64,000 bases of DNA from Osmia lignaria lignaria (GCF_051020975.1 NC_135044.1:6574501-6638500), one strand, 5' to 3'; positions 36,901-51,900 are shown, counted from the stretch's first letter. Program-made: numbers and translations. The notes: generated by a model from the letters alone, not told the origin.

Positions 36901-39900
36901 TGGTGTCATTAGCTGAACTCTCTCAAGGGATAGGAGTATAAGACAAGAATCCTAAATTTTTAATACGCTGTACTAAAATGTACAAAAGTTTGCACATTCA
37001 AAGGAACTGCAAGCTCATTTTTGTTTCTTCCATTACTAGAAACCTTTTCGTACGATAGTTTATTAAAAATAAAAGTTTGCGAAAAAAGATTTTTAATGAC
37101 GTTGTGTTAGGAGAAACAGGTGAATCGGCGATTTACTTCCCTCCTGAACAATTTTCAGTTATTCTATGTATTCCCGACTGATGGATTTCCACGTGTGCTT
37201 CAGCAACATCAAAGGGATCGTTACGGCGAAAAGAAGGATGAAAGGAAGGAAGAAGTTACGGAGGAGGCCAAAGCCTTATACCATTTTGCGGGACAAAATC
37301 GTCCTCGAGGAGAAAAACGTTTAGGAAAGAGAGAAGATCGTTGGAACACGCAATATTCCATCTCGTAACCAGACCAATCCTCCTACGGATCTACTCAGAC
37401 GTTTCTTTCCGGTGTCGTCGAATGATCGAAAAAGGGGAAGATCAACCGATAGTGATTTCAAGGAAGAGTAGCCAAAGATATTATTGCGGGATATTGGTCA
37501 GCTCTATAAAAATGAAAGAATAGTAAAACATCGCGTGATTGCAAGAAGTACAATTGTTGCGATTATTTTCTTTTTCAGCAAATTCGATTCCTCGTTCTAT
37601 AATTTCAGAATTCCAAGATTCAAAAATTTCAAAATTCTAAGATATCAAAATTCCAAAATCCCAAGATCCTATGATCCCAAAATTTAAAGATTCCACTAAC
37701 AATTATTGCAGTATATATAATCCTGATTTAAGGGTGATTTTTGATCCATTATCCACTATAGGAGGTTTAACCCAGGGATCATCATCCATAGAAGAATTAT
37801 GGCCATCGTGGCATTATATCACAGTAAAAGTAGCTATCTGGACGATTCAACTACACGATGGCTTTTTGGTAAAAAATCCAAGGAATTAAGATTAATTCCC
37901 TAAATTAGAAGAGGATTACATTTTTCGTTAAAGTATTTGATAAAATACCAGGGATCTTTTTGGTCGGCTTTTTATTAAGTAAAGGCCTGAAGTTTGATGC
38001 AATAAAGGGACCACGTAATATCGGCAATCGAATCTTCGTGAATAGAGTGCAGAGATTTGTAACGGGATTTCCGTCCGACTGTCTCGTTCAATACGGATAA
38101 ACCGCACACATTTTTCAAGCTGAATGAAGTCAAGCGGTGTCGAAAGAAGATTTTGAAAGGCCGATCAATCCGACAATACGCCCCTGAGGCCATGAAATCT
38201 ACGTAAGACTCCATACAAGACGAAGGGTTGCGTTTTAGGTAAAGGAGGAAGCCCTTACCTCAATTGACGTTATGAAATATAATTTATAAGGCGATTTTCT
38301 TAAAATAGAAATTTTCTTCCAATTTTCGTAGGCTACCTTGTAAATAAAATTTAAAAGAAGAGGATTTATTTTGGCAATAACTGGGTTAAAAATTTGCAAA
38401 ATTGTAATGGATTTAAAATTTTGAAATTTTTTGACATAATAAACGAAGGGCATAAAATGGGACCAGAGGCTGGCAGCATCCCTTATGAAGAAGAGTGGAC
38501 ATATCTTCGCAGATCATTGTAATTTCATTCTCGGTGATTTAAAAAGTTAAATTGGATTTCAACCCCTATGGATTTTTACTTACAGTACTTTGGTTGGTAC
38601 CAGTGAAAACTTGCCGAGTTATTACCGTCATAATCTACCTTGCTGAAAGTAACTCGAGCTCTTTCTCTTAAGGAACGGGTTCAAATAAAAGGTTACAGAT
38701 AGACACGTACATGTCGTAACCATTCGGAATGATCCTCGGAGGGTACATTTACATGCATTGCTAAAATGCTTTTTATCGCACTTTCTTTGAAAGTTCATTC
38801 GTCTGACGAGCATCCCTTTTATGGCACACTTTTCGGTGAACGAGCTTTCATTCAAAAAAAAAAAAAAAAAAAAGAACCATGCACTCTGACAACGTATTTT
38901 CTGCATTTTTTTTGTCAGCATCGCTGAAAGCTCACACGTATAATTTGAGAAACGTTTTTTTCATAACGCGACTGAATAATGAATGGAAACAGCGATGGGG
39001 GACTAAATTACTTCTGATTAATTTCCGTGTCTCTTCCATTCATAATTATCTAGCTTTTCATTTGCGACCTAGTTTGGTATTTTTGCTTTTTTAAATTCTT
39101 CTAAAGAATATCCTCAACGCTTCCTCTTTTTCATTATTTCAGCTAGATTCATAGAGAATCAAATAACTGATTGTACGAAAGGAAAATATTTTTATTTTTA
39201 TTAAAAAATACATATGGACTGGTCTTCCCCCACAATTTTAAAAGTTACACAAATGACATCGAGTGTGTTCAATATACCTACCGTGAAAAATCTAAACAAA
39301 AGCTTGGAAACAGAGGAGGAAAAGGTGGCCTTTGATGTCGATTCTTTCAATCATTTATTTCTATTCACAGTCAATAAATTAACATTTGTCGTTGGAAACC
39401 ATACGAGAACTGAGAGGCGATAAGAATTACGGATTCGTTACCTCTATAAAAAACCGCAATTAATTAATAAATACAAAATCAGTTTATAAAAAGGTTTTAG
39501 CAACTCACGTTGACGCGATTGCATATCTTCTAGTCCTGTTATTATTATTTTTTTAATTATTATCCCCTTACTTTTTTTTTTATTTACAATTATGTATCGC
39601 ATTAAACTTTGCAAGAAAAAATGGACTAGACCGCTAAGTAAACGCTTAATCATTTTTTTATATTTTGTATTTTCACTATCAGCGATTCAGACGCCTTCGT
39701 ACTTCTCCTCGAGATGGCCACTTCCGGTAAACGGATCGTCCATTTCCCACGCACGGACATACATATTTAATAAACCTCTTTACCATCAGACGTCTTTTTT
39801 CCCTCAAATTACTTATTTCGATTATGATTCACTGTACCTACTCTCATAAATGAATTTGATCTTTTTTTTATTATTATTTTTTTTTTACATTAAATGCTAT

Positions 39901-42900
39901 ATGCTTCAACTAATACGATCATTTGTATTGCGTCTATTCGTACTCTCACCACAAAATTCCTTACTAATTAACACCTTCATTCGCTCTCTCTTAATTTTTA
40001 ATCTTCTTTCTCTTGATTCAATCTCTAAGCATAATATTTCTCTCAATGGAACGGATAAACTATAGCATTATAGTAATTCGTGTTTATGAAGTAATAAACA
40101 TTTCATCATGCGAATGTACTTTGCAAAGAAACGTGTCAAACTTTTCGATAACCCGTTTAATTGCAACGTAAAACTGAAAAATTGAATTAGGTACATGGGG
40201 TGTTAATAAATTATTAATTAGTACGGTGGGTGCTGGGTCAAACATGACTTATTAATCAAATTTTCTTTTGTACACATCTTCAGGCATTTATTTTATTATC
40301 TATTGTATTTTTTTTATTATTATAGTGTCATGTAAGACATATGTAAGGTTAAGTCTTAATTGATCCAGCATTAGTCGTACAAGGGGTAATTAAAATGAAA
40401 ATTTCAAGCTAATAGAATCCTTGAAAATTCAAAAATAAAAATTTGCAAATTTCTTATTTAACGATGTTAAAAGATTTCTATTTGTATGTATGAGTACCAT
40501 TAACCCTTTATTAATTAACAATTTGTTAACACCCTTTATAATATTAGATTGGCAATTAAATTGACAATTATAGAATCCTTGCAGTAATTTTTTGATCCCG
40601 TTGCAATAAAATTTTTAAATAAAATGCATAAAAAGATTGCAAATTCAGCTGTCAATCTAATAAACGAACCATTATTATAAAAGCAGCATGTTCAAAATTA
40701 TTTCAACTAAAAATCATGGATGAAATTTCTTTTTTTTTCTTTTTATACTTCTATAAAATTTCTATATATAATCAATACTTTATTCGTCGGCTGTGAAACT
40801 ACTTGTAAATTGATAGTAATGAAGAAGATAAACATGCATGTTAAATTCTATAAGATCTCTAACATTTACTTGTCAGTCTCCGGCTGTCCTCCTTAATAAT
40901 CAAATTGTTTCTTAAACATTTTTACGTATATTTTATTTACAGTATTGAGATATATAGAGATTTTGATAATTGTATCCATGGTACATGTAAGTCTTTAATC
41001 TGTTTCATTTCTGATCTCGTTCAATCCATTATTCGTCCATCATTTTACACTATACAAAAGATGTACATAAGATCCAACGATTTGATATATAACATATTTA
41101 TATTTATATATATATATATATTTATAGTCTAAAGTTTTGGCAAAGATTGGGTCAATATAAAACATCGTTATGTTTCTATGAGTGCTGTATATACATACGA
41201 AAACTTTGTAACTTTCAACGTTTCATCCGGTATGGTTTCAATATACACATGTACAGGTAACCATCATGTCGAAGAACTAAGTTGCATCGATGATGGGGAT
41301 TGTCGATTGTGTACTAACAATATTAAATATTTATGTGAAAAAAAAAGAAGGGGAAAAGCGATTCTTGTTGAGTGCATAAGGATTTTTATTATTTTTCTTG
41401 GCTATGTCTCAGGTGGAGCAGGTGAGATTAGGGGAGGAAGATCTAACTTGACTTGACTTTCGGACGGGACAAATTATTATTTTCTACAATTTTGGAAAAA
41501 ATTGTATACGTTCACAGAAGGGTGGTAAATTCGCCTATGATGCTAATTTAAAAAAATTAAAATTGGGGTTCTCTCCATGGTCCGCCGTCCGAAAGTTAAA
41601 GAGTGGTGTCTATGATTTCAAATTAATAAGAAATAGAATAATTATTGAATGGTCTCGATGTCACTCAAATTAATTGCTTTTGATTTTGATACCTAATCAA
41701 TTGAATATCTACATTATTTATTTTTACGGACTTCGAACACGTATCTTTTTTTCACTTCTCCATTATACATATTTATTTATTTATATGCAATCTACGACTT
41801 AACTAAATCGTTCGCCACATAAATCCCTCTCGTATTATCGGAGTAAATTATAGCTAAACGTAGCAAAAACATACAAGAGTAAAAAAATGAATTATTTCTC
41901 CTCGTCGAGAGAAAAGTATCAGTAGCGTTGGCAGTCTTTAGTCTACGAATTACTGGTCTAAAAATCAGCCATCTTGGAGAACGATCGGACAGCTGATCAA
42001 GTCTTGTATCAAATTAAATTGACGGTTCAACGAGTCTTTTTTCCCCAATTATTTTCGTTAAACGTCTTTTGCAATAAACCACGAACGTGATTGTATTTTC
42101 GTTAATTGTTAATCTATTTACACGTTATGCAGGCGTATATACTACCTTATCACATATTATTATTATCATTAATTACACGAGCGTTGAAAACGATAGACGA
42201 GATCATGAAATGACCGTGATTTACATTTTCCTTTTTTCTCTTCAATGGAATTCTTTCAATTCGTACACAGTACAAAAGTCGAGAAACTTTGCTTACATCC
42301 TCGTTAAAACTGCTTAAAAAAAGAAAAAAAAAAAATTGTATTCTTTTTCTTTGTACCTCTTTTACCGCGATTCGTAAAAAATTCAGGACAAGAATAATGA
42401 AGTACAAGACCGATTTCAGATGAGAGAAATGAAGTTGGAATTCTCGCTAAAGAACAGGTAGCAGCATACTTTTGGTTATAGACTAACGAGGAGAAAGAAT
42501 CGTTAAGGCAACAAAGGATGGCAAGGCACCTCGTTATATTCCTTTTGATTCCACGTACTTTAAGATGCCATTCTTTTTCTTGCATCTGATGAAACGATAA
42601 ACAAAAGCAATCTTACATTCTGTCTACAAAGTATTCACAATTTGGAACATTTCATACATTCAAGCATGAATATTAATTACTGCAAAAATACCAAGTTTAA
42701 TTAATTCATAAATGTTTATTGCTTTCGTTTTATTTGACTCCTGAATGATATCCTACGTTACCCCTTGCTGCAAAGAATTTCGATCGTTGTCCTGGTACGA
42801 AATACCTAACCCATCGTCAGTCCAACCGGACTCGGTGTCGAAGGATCAAAAGAAAATTCAAGATACTTACGATCAAAGTAGAAGATTAACGAAAAGAGGA

Positions 42901-42968
42901 TGGAACGCAAAGGAAAGGGTTGCCGAGATTTTCCTGAATTTCGTTAAGCACGTCACTGGTATCGTTTC
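30980..42968. other. Long interval without a recognisable gene
   Basis: Many scattered open frames under 100 codons, none with a domain, splice context or strand consistency. Some blocks are GC-richer (32290-32580, 33420-33900, 35920-36180) and could be regulatory, but nothing in them is diagnostic. A low-complexity stretch of AATTCCAAGA-type steps spans about 37598-37692. A run of 20 A lies at about 38854-38873. The right part (39400-42968) is T/A-rich and may include the 3' UTR of the SASH1-like gene, with a minus-strand AATAAA at 42715-42720. Confidence 0.5.
41456..41596. mobile_element. Small inverted-repeat element
   Basis: ACTTTCGGACGG at 41456-41467 and its exact complement CCGTCCGAAAGT at 41585-41596 bound 141 bp. 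The inner right end (TTGGGGTTCTCTCCATGGTC) is repeated, diverged, at about 51397-51446, showing a dispersed family. Confidence 0.5.
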
Positions 42969-45900
42969 TCACTGGTAACTAGCATCGCTGCTCTGACTCT
43001 TATTAGCTGGCTGAGAGGTCGGCGACGCCTTCGTGAAATTACCAAAGTTCTTAGCAGGTGAATCAGAGGCGACGTTCGCAAGAACTTTGTCTCTTAGCGG
43101 AGGTGCCGAGCTGATACTCGATGAACTGACACCGGAATCGCTGGATTTCTCGCTGAGGCAACTTCTCTGACCGAGACCGGTTACCGTGCCGCTACCTTCG
43201 AGGCCAAGGTCGTTACTTCCGACCACGTACTTTACCATACCGCCGACTTTTTGTCCACTTTCACAGGTATCCTCGATCACCACTGTCTCGCCAAAGTTGC
43301 CCCTCTTCGCGATGAACCGAACGTTCCCTCCGCGGAGCAACGGGGATTTGTCGAATTGACCTTCCTTCTGACCGGGAACGACGTTGTAACTGATGGGTAT
43401 GTTCGGATGGAAGTCGTCTTTGTTATCGGAACCTTGGCTACCATCGGTGTTGACACCGGTCACGTTTTTCGCCGGCGCCGCTACGTCCAGGTTGTTCTCC
43501 CTGGACACTTTGGTGGCCGTTGAAGATTCTGGGCTCACGGTCCGTCGACCAGTGAGATTCTTGTGGGCGTCGTAACATCCAGAATCCCGTGGGAACTGGC
43601 GACGATTAAACGGTGAACAATGGCCGGATGTCTGGCCAGATGTTAACACCAGTCGATTCACCTCGTCGCCCTCCGAGCTTGACGCTAAGTCACCCTCGCT
43701 TCCGGCTGTTGGACAGAACAGATACTCACTTTATAATTTGGGATTCTTAATATTTCAGAAATTCTCTTTATTGCCGCCTGATTGCTATCGGATTAATCCT
43801 GATGTTAATAAGAGGAACCCATTTCTATCGTATCCGTTGCGATATTACAAAATTGTTTCATCTCGTAGAAGATAAATGATTTGGCGATAATTTTTCATTC
43901 GACTCGCATAGACAATTTCCTAGGATAAAGTGTAATACGTTTCAATGCAAAAACAACTTACATTGAAGATCATGTAATAGTTGCACAGCGGTGAGTATCT
44001 TGGCACGATGTTCCGGCTGATGTATGCGCAGATAATCAAGATCCGAGGGCTCTATTTCCCTGAAGAGCTCGAGATCTTCGTACCCGTTCAATACGAAAAC
44101 AGGAATGTGTTCCTGAGAAGATATATTACATTCGTTTTTGTATTATACCTTTGCTAACGTGACCTAATTTAATCTTTGCATGCCTGTCACTCGAACAAAA
44201 ATCCATTAAGCAACGACATTTGTATTAAATTATTTTAAATATTCTTCAAGTGCAGTTACGTACAAAATCTTGATAAATCCATTAGCCTTTATAGAAAACC
44301 AAATAGACGCCATTAAAAAAAAAAAGATACCGACAAATAAGTAAAGAATCGGAAGAGTAAGATAGAAGGGAAAAGGTACAGGAAGAAAGTGTCGATAAAA
44401 AAAAAAAGAGGAACTCAACACGATCCATGGAATTGCGTCGGATTGTAGGCGGTATAAAAGGGGTACGCAGGACAAGATGGTGGTGGGTATATGGTTGAAA
44501 AGGAAGAGGTCCAGCAAATAAAGAAACATATAAAAGCAAGTTCTTCCCTGCTTTGCATTCGAAGCGATGCAAATGCGAATCGGTTTGTTCGAGCCGTGGC
44601 AAGATATTGCTCTCTACCTGAAGATTCATTCTCTGCAAGAGCTCTTGAACGGAACCAGGCTTCTGCCTGTATCTCTGGCCCCACTTTCCCCGCCCTTCGG
44701 GTTCACCGCGCCTTGGAACTCTGTCGTTCAGTATCTCGACGTTTATGAACTTGAAGTGGCCTATCCTGTTGTGCAAGACACCCTTCCACAGACCGCTTTT
44801 GTTCATTTGCACCACGTCGATGATGTCTCCCTTCTGTAACAAAAGCCGCGTTTGCAATTTGCCCGAACCTTTACGCGTGAAAAATTCCTCGACAACTTCT
44901 TCCACTTTGTAATTTGAAAAATTGATCCACGAGTCTTCAGCCTTTCTCTTTATACCGAGCCAATCGGGTCTTGTTGCATTAAGAACTTTCGAAGAAAGAA
45001 GAAACGAACGTTCAAACCTTCCTAGGTATCTTTTTATTTATTAACAAGAAATGTGTAGTTAATTAGGCATCTTTGGGTCGAACGTTTATATGGGATTTTT
45101 GTTAAAGGACGATTAAAAATATCGCGTCTAACCTTGAATTTCAACGCCTCCTTATCGTAAGGACTAGGCGTATAGTCTACCAGAGCTCTAGCTCTGCACA
45201 GCACAGGACCAATGGAGCTCGGACTGACAGCATCCCTATCTTCGCAAGATATCGAACTGTGATTGCTTCCCGCACGCACAAGTGCTTGTGTGCTAGAACC
45301 ACTGCCGCTGGGGAGGCTCTCGACGCTGCTGGCGCTACATGGAAACGCCTCTGAGGAGGTGCGATCCTGGCGGAGCCTCGAAATCTTGCGTTGCACATCG
45401 TGCCTCAAGTTTCTTGCCCTGCCTGCAATTCCCGCCCTATTTTCGCCCTCGAGTAGAGCGCTAGCTTCCGACTGAAAATGTCAACACCGCGTTAAATTTA
45501 TCGTTTCCCGTTGTTCCTCGATCGATGCAAAGGTGATCGATAAAGTATTTATACAAAAGGAAACTGGAACCTTTCTCTGTAATTCGAAATATTGTTCGGT
45601 GAAGATTCAAGGACATGCAACGATTATACGTAAGGCACGACCGTGGAAGATTCACAGAGGAGCCGATGAACCTCATCTTCGAGGCTGCGTGACGTCATTG
45701 TCGACTTGTCGGTGGTGTACTCGCACGTGTTGTGATTGTATAACTCGTGATAATGTACATAAGCGTCTACTTTTGCGTTTGGTGTGTACATTCTCAACGA
45801 AACGTTACTATACAGTACGATCCAGCAAAGTAGACAGTTTTATTCGATCGACGCCAACTAACGACCAAAGCTTGCATGCATTTGGCTCTAACGGTATTTT

Positions 45901-48900
45901 ACACATTGATTTGGGTATCGTTGAATTGGTTCGAAGTTTAGATTCACTCATGTAAAAAATCATCGAAGGAAAACGAGTGGGAACGTTATGGATTTTTCAG
46001 ATGAGTGAAGATAACCACCAATAGTATTAAAAGATTACTTACCCCACCAGATAGACAAGATAATTAATCAAAAAGAAAGAAAAAAGTGTTTTAAATCTAA
46101 GTGCACGCGGATTTTCTAAAAGTCGACATAATTACGACTACGCTGAAATAATGGTGGTGTAATGTCGGTTTTGTATTCTTTACAATTAGATTTTTATATT
46201 CTTTATGTCAAAACAAATAAAAAAGTCCTTTACCATTTTGCTATGCGAGACTTCGTTCTCGAGATAGCAATGGAAGACTGAGCGCTGGTCGTACGGCGCT
46301 CAGCATAAGTACGTAGTCTGCTCGCGCGATCTACTGCGCATGCGCCTTGAGCACCGAACAAGGTCGCCATTGCAGTTGGAAAAGCAACTTTTAAACCCTT
46401 ATATCTCGAAAATGAAGCTGTGTATCGAAAAACGGTAAAGGACTTTTCGATTCGTTCTGGTGTGCAGAATCTGTAGGTATCAAAGTGTTTAACTTTTTTT
46501 AATACTGCAAAGTTTCACATTTCTTTTTCTAATTAATTTTTAATTAGTTAGCGAATTAAATAATTCAAATCATATTATAAGTTATTATAGCATTATAGCG
46601 AGTTAAAAAGCATTGAAACCGACATTACATTGCCATCAACCAAGTAACATGCATTTTTCCACGACATTTAATGGTATGAATTGCACTTGAAATAACCACG
46701 ATCATGGGACACTGTACTAGTACAACACAGAGGATAAGTAACTAGAGCAGGCATGCACACAAAGTCTCCTATGCGGGATGCCCATGTGTCGGGCTTGTTT
46801 GCGGGCACGGGTTTGCTCAATTGAAGGCTACCGTTAGATGATGGGAATGGAATGATTGATAACGTATAGAAATAGGATGACGAGGGTCACATGACTAGAC
46901 TATATAACCTGGCGAAACTGATGAATAATTTTCCTATTTTTAACACATTCCAAATCAGTATGTTTTGTTAATAATCTTATCATTGACCCACAAAATTTTA
47001 CTAATTGTACTGGAATACCTTTCTACTTGCTACATCAATGTAATTTAGTCCGGAATGTGTTAAATAACTTTTTAGCCAGTGTAGCCTGCCTTAGTGCCCG
47101 CGGGCAACCGTGCCCGCCTCACTACTCGCTGTGCATACCTGAACTAGAGAGAAAGGAAGACACTCGTGAAAGGAGAACTTGTATATGACACGTACTGTGT
47201 GTACGGCGGCCGAATGTTGATTCTCAAGCTCTTCTTGTTCCTCGTAGTCGCTGCTTTGGCTTGGTGATAGTCCTTCCTCGCCGCTACTCCGGCTCTAAAA
47301 CGTTGATACTCGCAGAGACAGTTCTAATTCACGCATATTTAAAGGATAAGCGGGCTCTAAATTCGATCTAGTAGCGCGTAATGCTATTAGAGGTGATTAG
47401 TCGTTACGAAAGGTAAGCTAGATGAAAATTAAACGTGGAAAGAATACCATGGATATATAGTAGTAGTGTAGATTGAGATAACAGCAAAACAAAGTCACAA
47501 TGTGGATCATAAATATTAAAGATAGTTACTATACGTGCACGTACGTAGATCAGCCCAAAAATATGTGTGCATGCTACGAATTCTTTGAAAATAAAAAGTA
47601 ACATTAACTAATGGTATTTTAAGTGGTTTCTGTGATTCTGATTGGGTTTCATTTCAGGATTCATATAATAAATATATAATAAAATATCGATTTATCTTTT
47701 TTCAGACTCTGAACGTCTGAGGGTCATTCCACGCCAAATCGATCACATTTTCCCTCGATGTCTGGAATTTTGTTCGAAATAAAATATCATTTTAATCATT
47801 GTAATTAATAATATGAAATATAAAATTAAATTAAAACTGGGTCTCTCTTCATTTATTTCCTTCATTGAATTCTTCTATTATTTTCTTATAACGGTTTAAA
47901 TAAATAAGCGATACCGGATTAGAAAGAATCCTATTACGTTATAGTAACAGGAAACTCGTGATAAGATAGATCAAATTTTCATCAAAACATGCCTGGAAGA
48001 AACACTTTAAGTCCAGCATTCCTTAGCGAATTGAACGTATGCCTTTATGTACAAACTCTTGATATATTGTTAATAACGTAGAGCGATATAAGACGCTATA
48101 AGGCGTAGCAGAAATTGAGAGCAGCGTAGTAGACGTTCCAAAAGTTTGAATTAAATTTCTAGAAAGTTGTATTCTCAGCCATTTACTGTAAACTTTATGA
48201 AACGTGGCCGGTAAACCCGACGTAGTGTAAAAAAAAACTTTACTTCGTTTAATCACATTCCAAACGTACTTTAAAATGAGTGAAAATGAAGGATTACACA
48301 TTGCTGTATAAAATAATAAATCTGTTTGCAACCAGGGGATGAAATAATTCATCAAAAATAGAACATTAACAAAAAGTTCACGTAATCACTTTTACCATAT
48401 TTTAAGTTTCAAATTGACACGAAATCATTGACCTTTTTCTATGGAATCTAATACTTTCGCACCTATTTTCTCCAACCTCTATCGAAAGGTGCGACTCGGA
48501 GAGTGTTAAAGAATATTCTCGTTAAACGAAAGTTCGATTAAGCGTTCGTATTTGAACAAGGACTCGATTTGCAGAATTTCGCAAACCTCGATTCGTTGCG
48601 TTCGGTTCGTTAAGCGTACCCGACAGAGAAAGGTACGTATCGTTTAGCTCGCTTAGATACACGTGTACCTGGACTGTGTTAGTTTACACAGTTGCCTGTC
48701 TATATTCGAGCAGAATTCGAGAGATAAAGATGGAGATTTGTTAAAAGGTGGTACGGCAAGACCACAGTAGGAACGAAAGCCTTGATGGCGTACAGGCTAA
48801 CTGGCACGAAAAATCCATATTCATGAATACCAGACGCTCCGGTGCACGGGTATGCATCTAATCTGGAGAAATCTCGTGCTTCCGTGGCTCGAAGATGTTG

Positions 48901-51900
48901 ATGTTTGTTCTCCCGACGCATACGGTCATAAAAGCGTAATAGTCCTAACCCATACGTAAGTTTCCACAAAGGCATTGCGTACGAGCAGCCGGGTAAATGG
49001 ATTAGTATGCGGCTCTGCTTCTGTTTCATTAGGCAAACAGAAAGTTATATCAAGGCATATGATCGCAGTGAATTGCTTCGAGTCTGATTGAATTGGATTT
49101 TTTTCACAATCCTCGTACGGTTCGGTCTTTTAGGCCAACACCTCATGGTTATGTAATTTCATTTCCCTCGTACGGCAATCACGAAATGTTAATTGCTGGA
49201 CTTGTACAATTTCGAAATTAATGGCCTCGATTTTTCTCTTTTTCATTTAGGGGATATTTATGATTTGTAAGCATAGACATTTGGTAGATTACAATAATCG
49301 ACGGTGGTGGCAAGATTGTAGCAGCAGTAATTGATTCAGAGTTAATTAAAGTGTTGTTGTTCGAAATGACAGTAGTGTTGATGGTGTTTATAGTAATGAT
49401 TTGTTACATCATTGATGATCAGAGTAAAAACCATCTGCTAGAATTTCGTGGTTCCTACTTATGTCCACCGACATAGTCGACAGTCTTAAGTTCATACCTT
49501 GTCCTTCGAAAATTGAATAAATTACATTGTGCCATACATTTATAAGTATTATTGATTTTGACACCTGTTTAGAAGATAAGGAGAGAAATATACATATAAC
49601 GAATAAAAATAAATGAAACAGAAACAAAGGAAGCCATATGTCATTGGTACTCATACCCCATATGTTATACTTCCTTATATAGGACGAATGAAATAATTAA
49701 TTAAAAATTAGTGATTATACAGGGTGGACCAAGTATTAGCGACGAAAGTGTCAATTCAATAAATACAGAGTGAATCTGAAGATATATAATCAACTTAGTA
49801 AATCTACTTAATTTCTTTCCAAGACGCACCCGGTGTGTCATTAGAATCAACTGGGTTAAACATACAAAAATACGAAAAATTGTATAAAGTAACGAGAAAA
49901 AAAGTTCATTCAAAAGTATTTTTTCTCATTCCAATAATTCTATCAAAATAAAAAAAGATTCACCCTGCAGTTTAAAAATAATAAGTAAAAAGTTGCAACT
50001 TTATCTGGGTTGTTTAAACCTAGTCAAGTGTTTCAGAACGAGCATTTGCAGTATTAATCATAAAGACATTCAGGTGTAATAGTGAAGATCTCAAATCAGA
50101 AAGTAGTTGTCAGTCTCCACATCACTTATCACTCGTGTGATAAGAACATATCTGATCTCGTTTTGAGGGTGGATTTATGGAAGAACTTACCTGGACATCA
50201 CTGCTAGCGTAATCCCCGCTTTCTCGAGAGGCTCTAGAATGTGTAAGCGGTATGATAGTCGGTGGGTTATTGTGACCTTGTGGTACAATAAGTCCTCGCA
50301 TCGTCGAAGTTGCCCCTTTTCTGGATCGATCACGTGGAAGGCTGATGTCCCCGGCAGTCCGAAGGGAAATTATACCTTCTCCTCGATTCTCGGGCCTCAA
50401 ATTTAACGTGAAGCACACTCTGAAACAGAACAATACTTTTCATGTTAGCAAGTTTTACAAAATCGGATAATCTTTTTGATGTAGTACAGTAGACCCTTGT
50501 TGCATTGCCGCAGACGGGGCTGAAGGGGTGGAAAATTTTTCAAGCTTCCAAACTCTCAGTTGGAGGGGAAAAGAGAGATAAAAATGTACCATTTTAAATG
50601 GTATTTTATTACCTTCCATTTTGAATAGTTGCAGTTGGCACTGGACCTCCACTCGCACCCATAAGGAAATCTTCAGGGTCTGATTCATAAGGAGGCTCGT
50701 CATACCAGTGCTGTCCTCCAGGACCTGGACCTATTCCTCCGCAACGCGCGTCTTCGTCATACATATAAGTGTCATCTATAAATTAAAAAATATTTTATTT
50801 TTAATATGATAGCAGTACCACGTTTGCTTTCAAACGATCTTCAATAAAAAATAAAGGAGCAAAGTATAGAGTCGCATGATTTGCATCATTTACTCCAGCA
50901 ATGTAAATCAGGCTTAAGGTAATTTGAGAGGCGAGAGAAGACCTCGAGTATCGTTGGTGCGAAAGACTGAACGAAATGAACTGTCTGAGGATCACCAGTC
51001 ACATGCGTGTGGGCGCAAGATGAAACGAAGGGACTGGGAATGGGAGTCGTGGAGAAAGCAGTCAATGGGTGTTGACGATAACAAGATTAGCCAGAATATA
51101 GAAGGGGCTTCGTAGAAAAGCTACAGCTTTTCTGAACGACGCAATCGCAAATAAAGTCGCTGACTCAGTGATAAATCGGTAATACGAAATTTAAAGGGTG
51201 CCCGAGACATTATGCCTGACACTTTATTCGATCTATTCCAAATCTGATTTATTCTTCTAGACGAGACAATAACTGATACCATTTCTTATATGAAAATTTA
51301 ATCCTTGAACAGTCTGGGTCAATCGTGATCAAAATTTAAATGTATCATTTTTAAACGAAAGATTTATTAATTAAACGTAAAATTTAGAAAATAATAGTAA
51401 TATTAAAAATTGGAGCTCTCTCCATGGTCCGCGGTCGGAGGGTTAATAAATTTGTCCTTTTCATAGGAATTACTCTTTTGAAATATTGCATCGCTCCACC
51501 AACAATTAAAGTAAATATAATAATACAATTTCCATGAGTAAACGGAATTTTCCTACCAATGTAAACCAGGCCTAAGTCTAACGAATGCTTATTTTACTCC
51601 CTGATTATACATTTCCAACGAATTACACCGTGTCCCAGCCGTTTCAAGGTAAACCTAACGACCGAAAAATGGTACTTCTCCAAATATTCTAGTCATTTAA
51701 GGTCTCTTAGTTCGCAGGATAATTCTGTTCCAAGGGAATGAGATTTCGTGAAAAAAACTACGAGGGAAAGGATCAGAGGAGGAACATTCGAAATGAGTCT
51801 CTGGAGGGTGTGAAGAAACGTACGAACTGTCAGGCATTTGGGAGTCAATTCTCAGCTACGGATGGCACGTGCGCGTTTTGTTCAAGGTAGATACACGGCA

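Larger units (their letters stand above)
45472..47195 (-). other. Intron of the SASH1-like gene with nested small transposons
   Basis: Non-coding. Holds a CRE palindrome (45690-45697), a nested inverted-repeat insertion (46160-46627) and a hAT-type element (46748-47141). Confidence 0.6.

Noticed and set aside
43251..43575. Plus-strand open frames of 60-90 codons
   Set aside because: Antisense to the last coding exon of the SASH1-like gene, whose family motifs (PRDSGCY) fix the real strand.
44491..44839. Plus-strand open frames of 85-90 codons
   Set aside because: They are antisense shadows of the SH3 exon of the SASH1-like gene (44833-44618).
48700..49029. 109-codon minus-strand open frame in a SASH1-like intron
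   Set aside because: Right strand, but no splice context linking it in frame and no recognisable motif.
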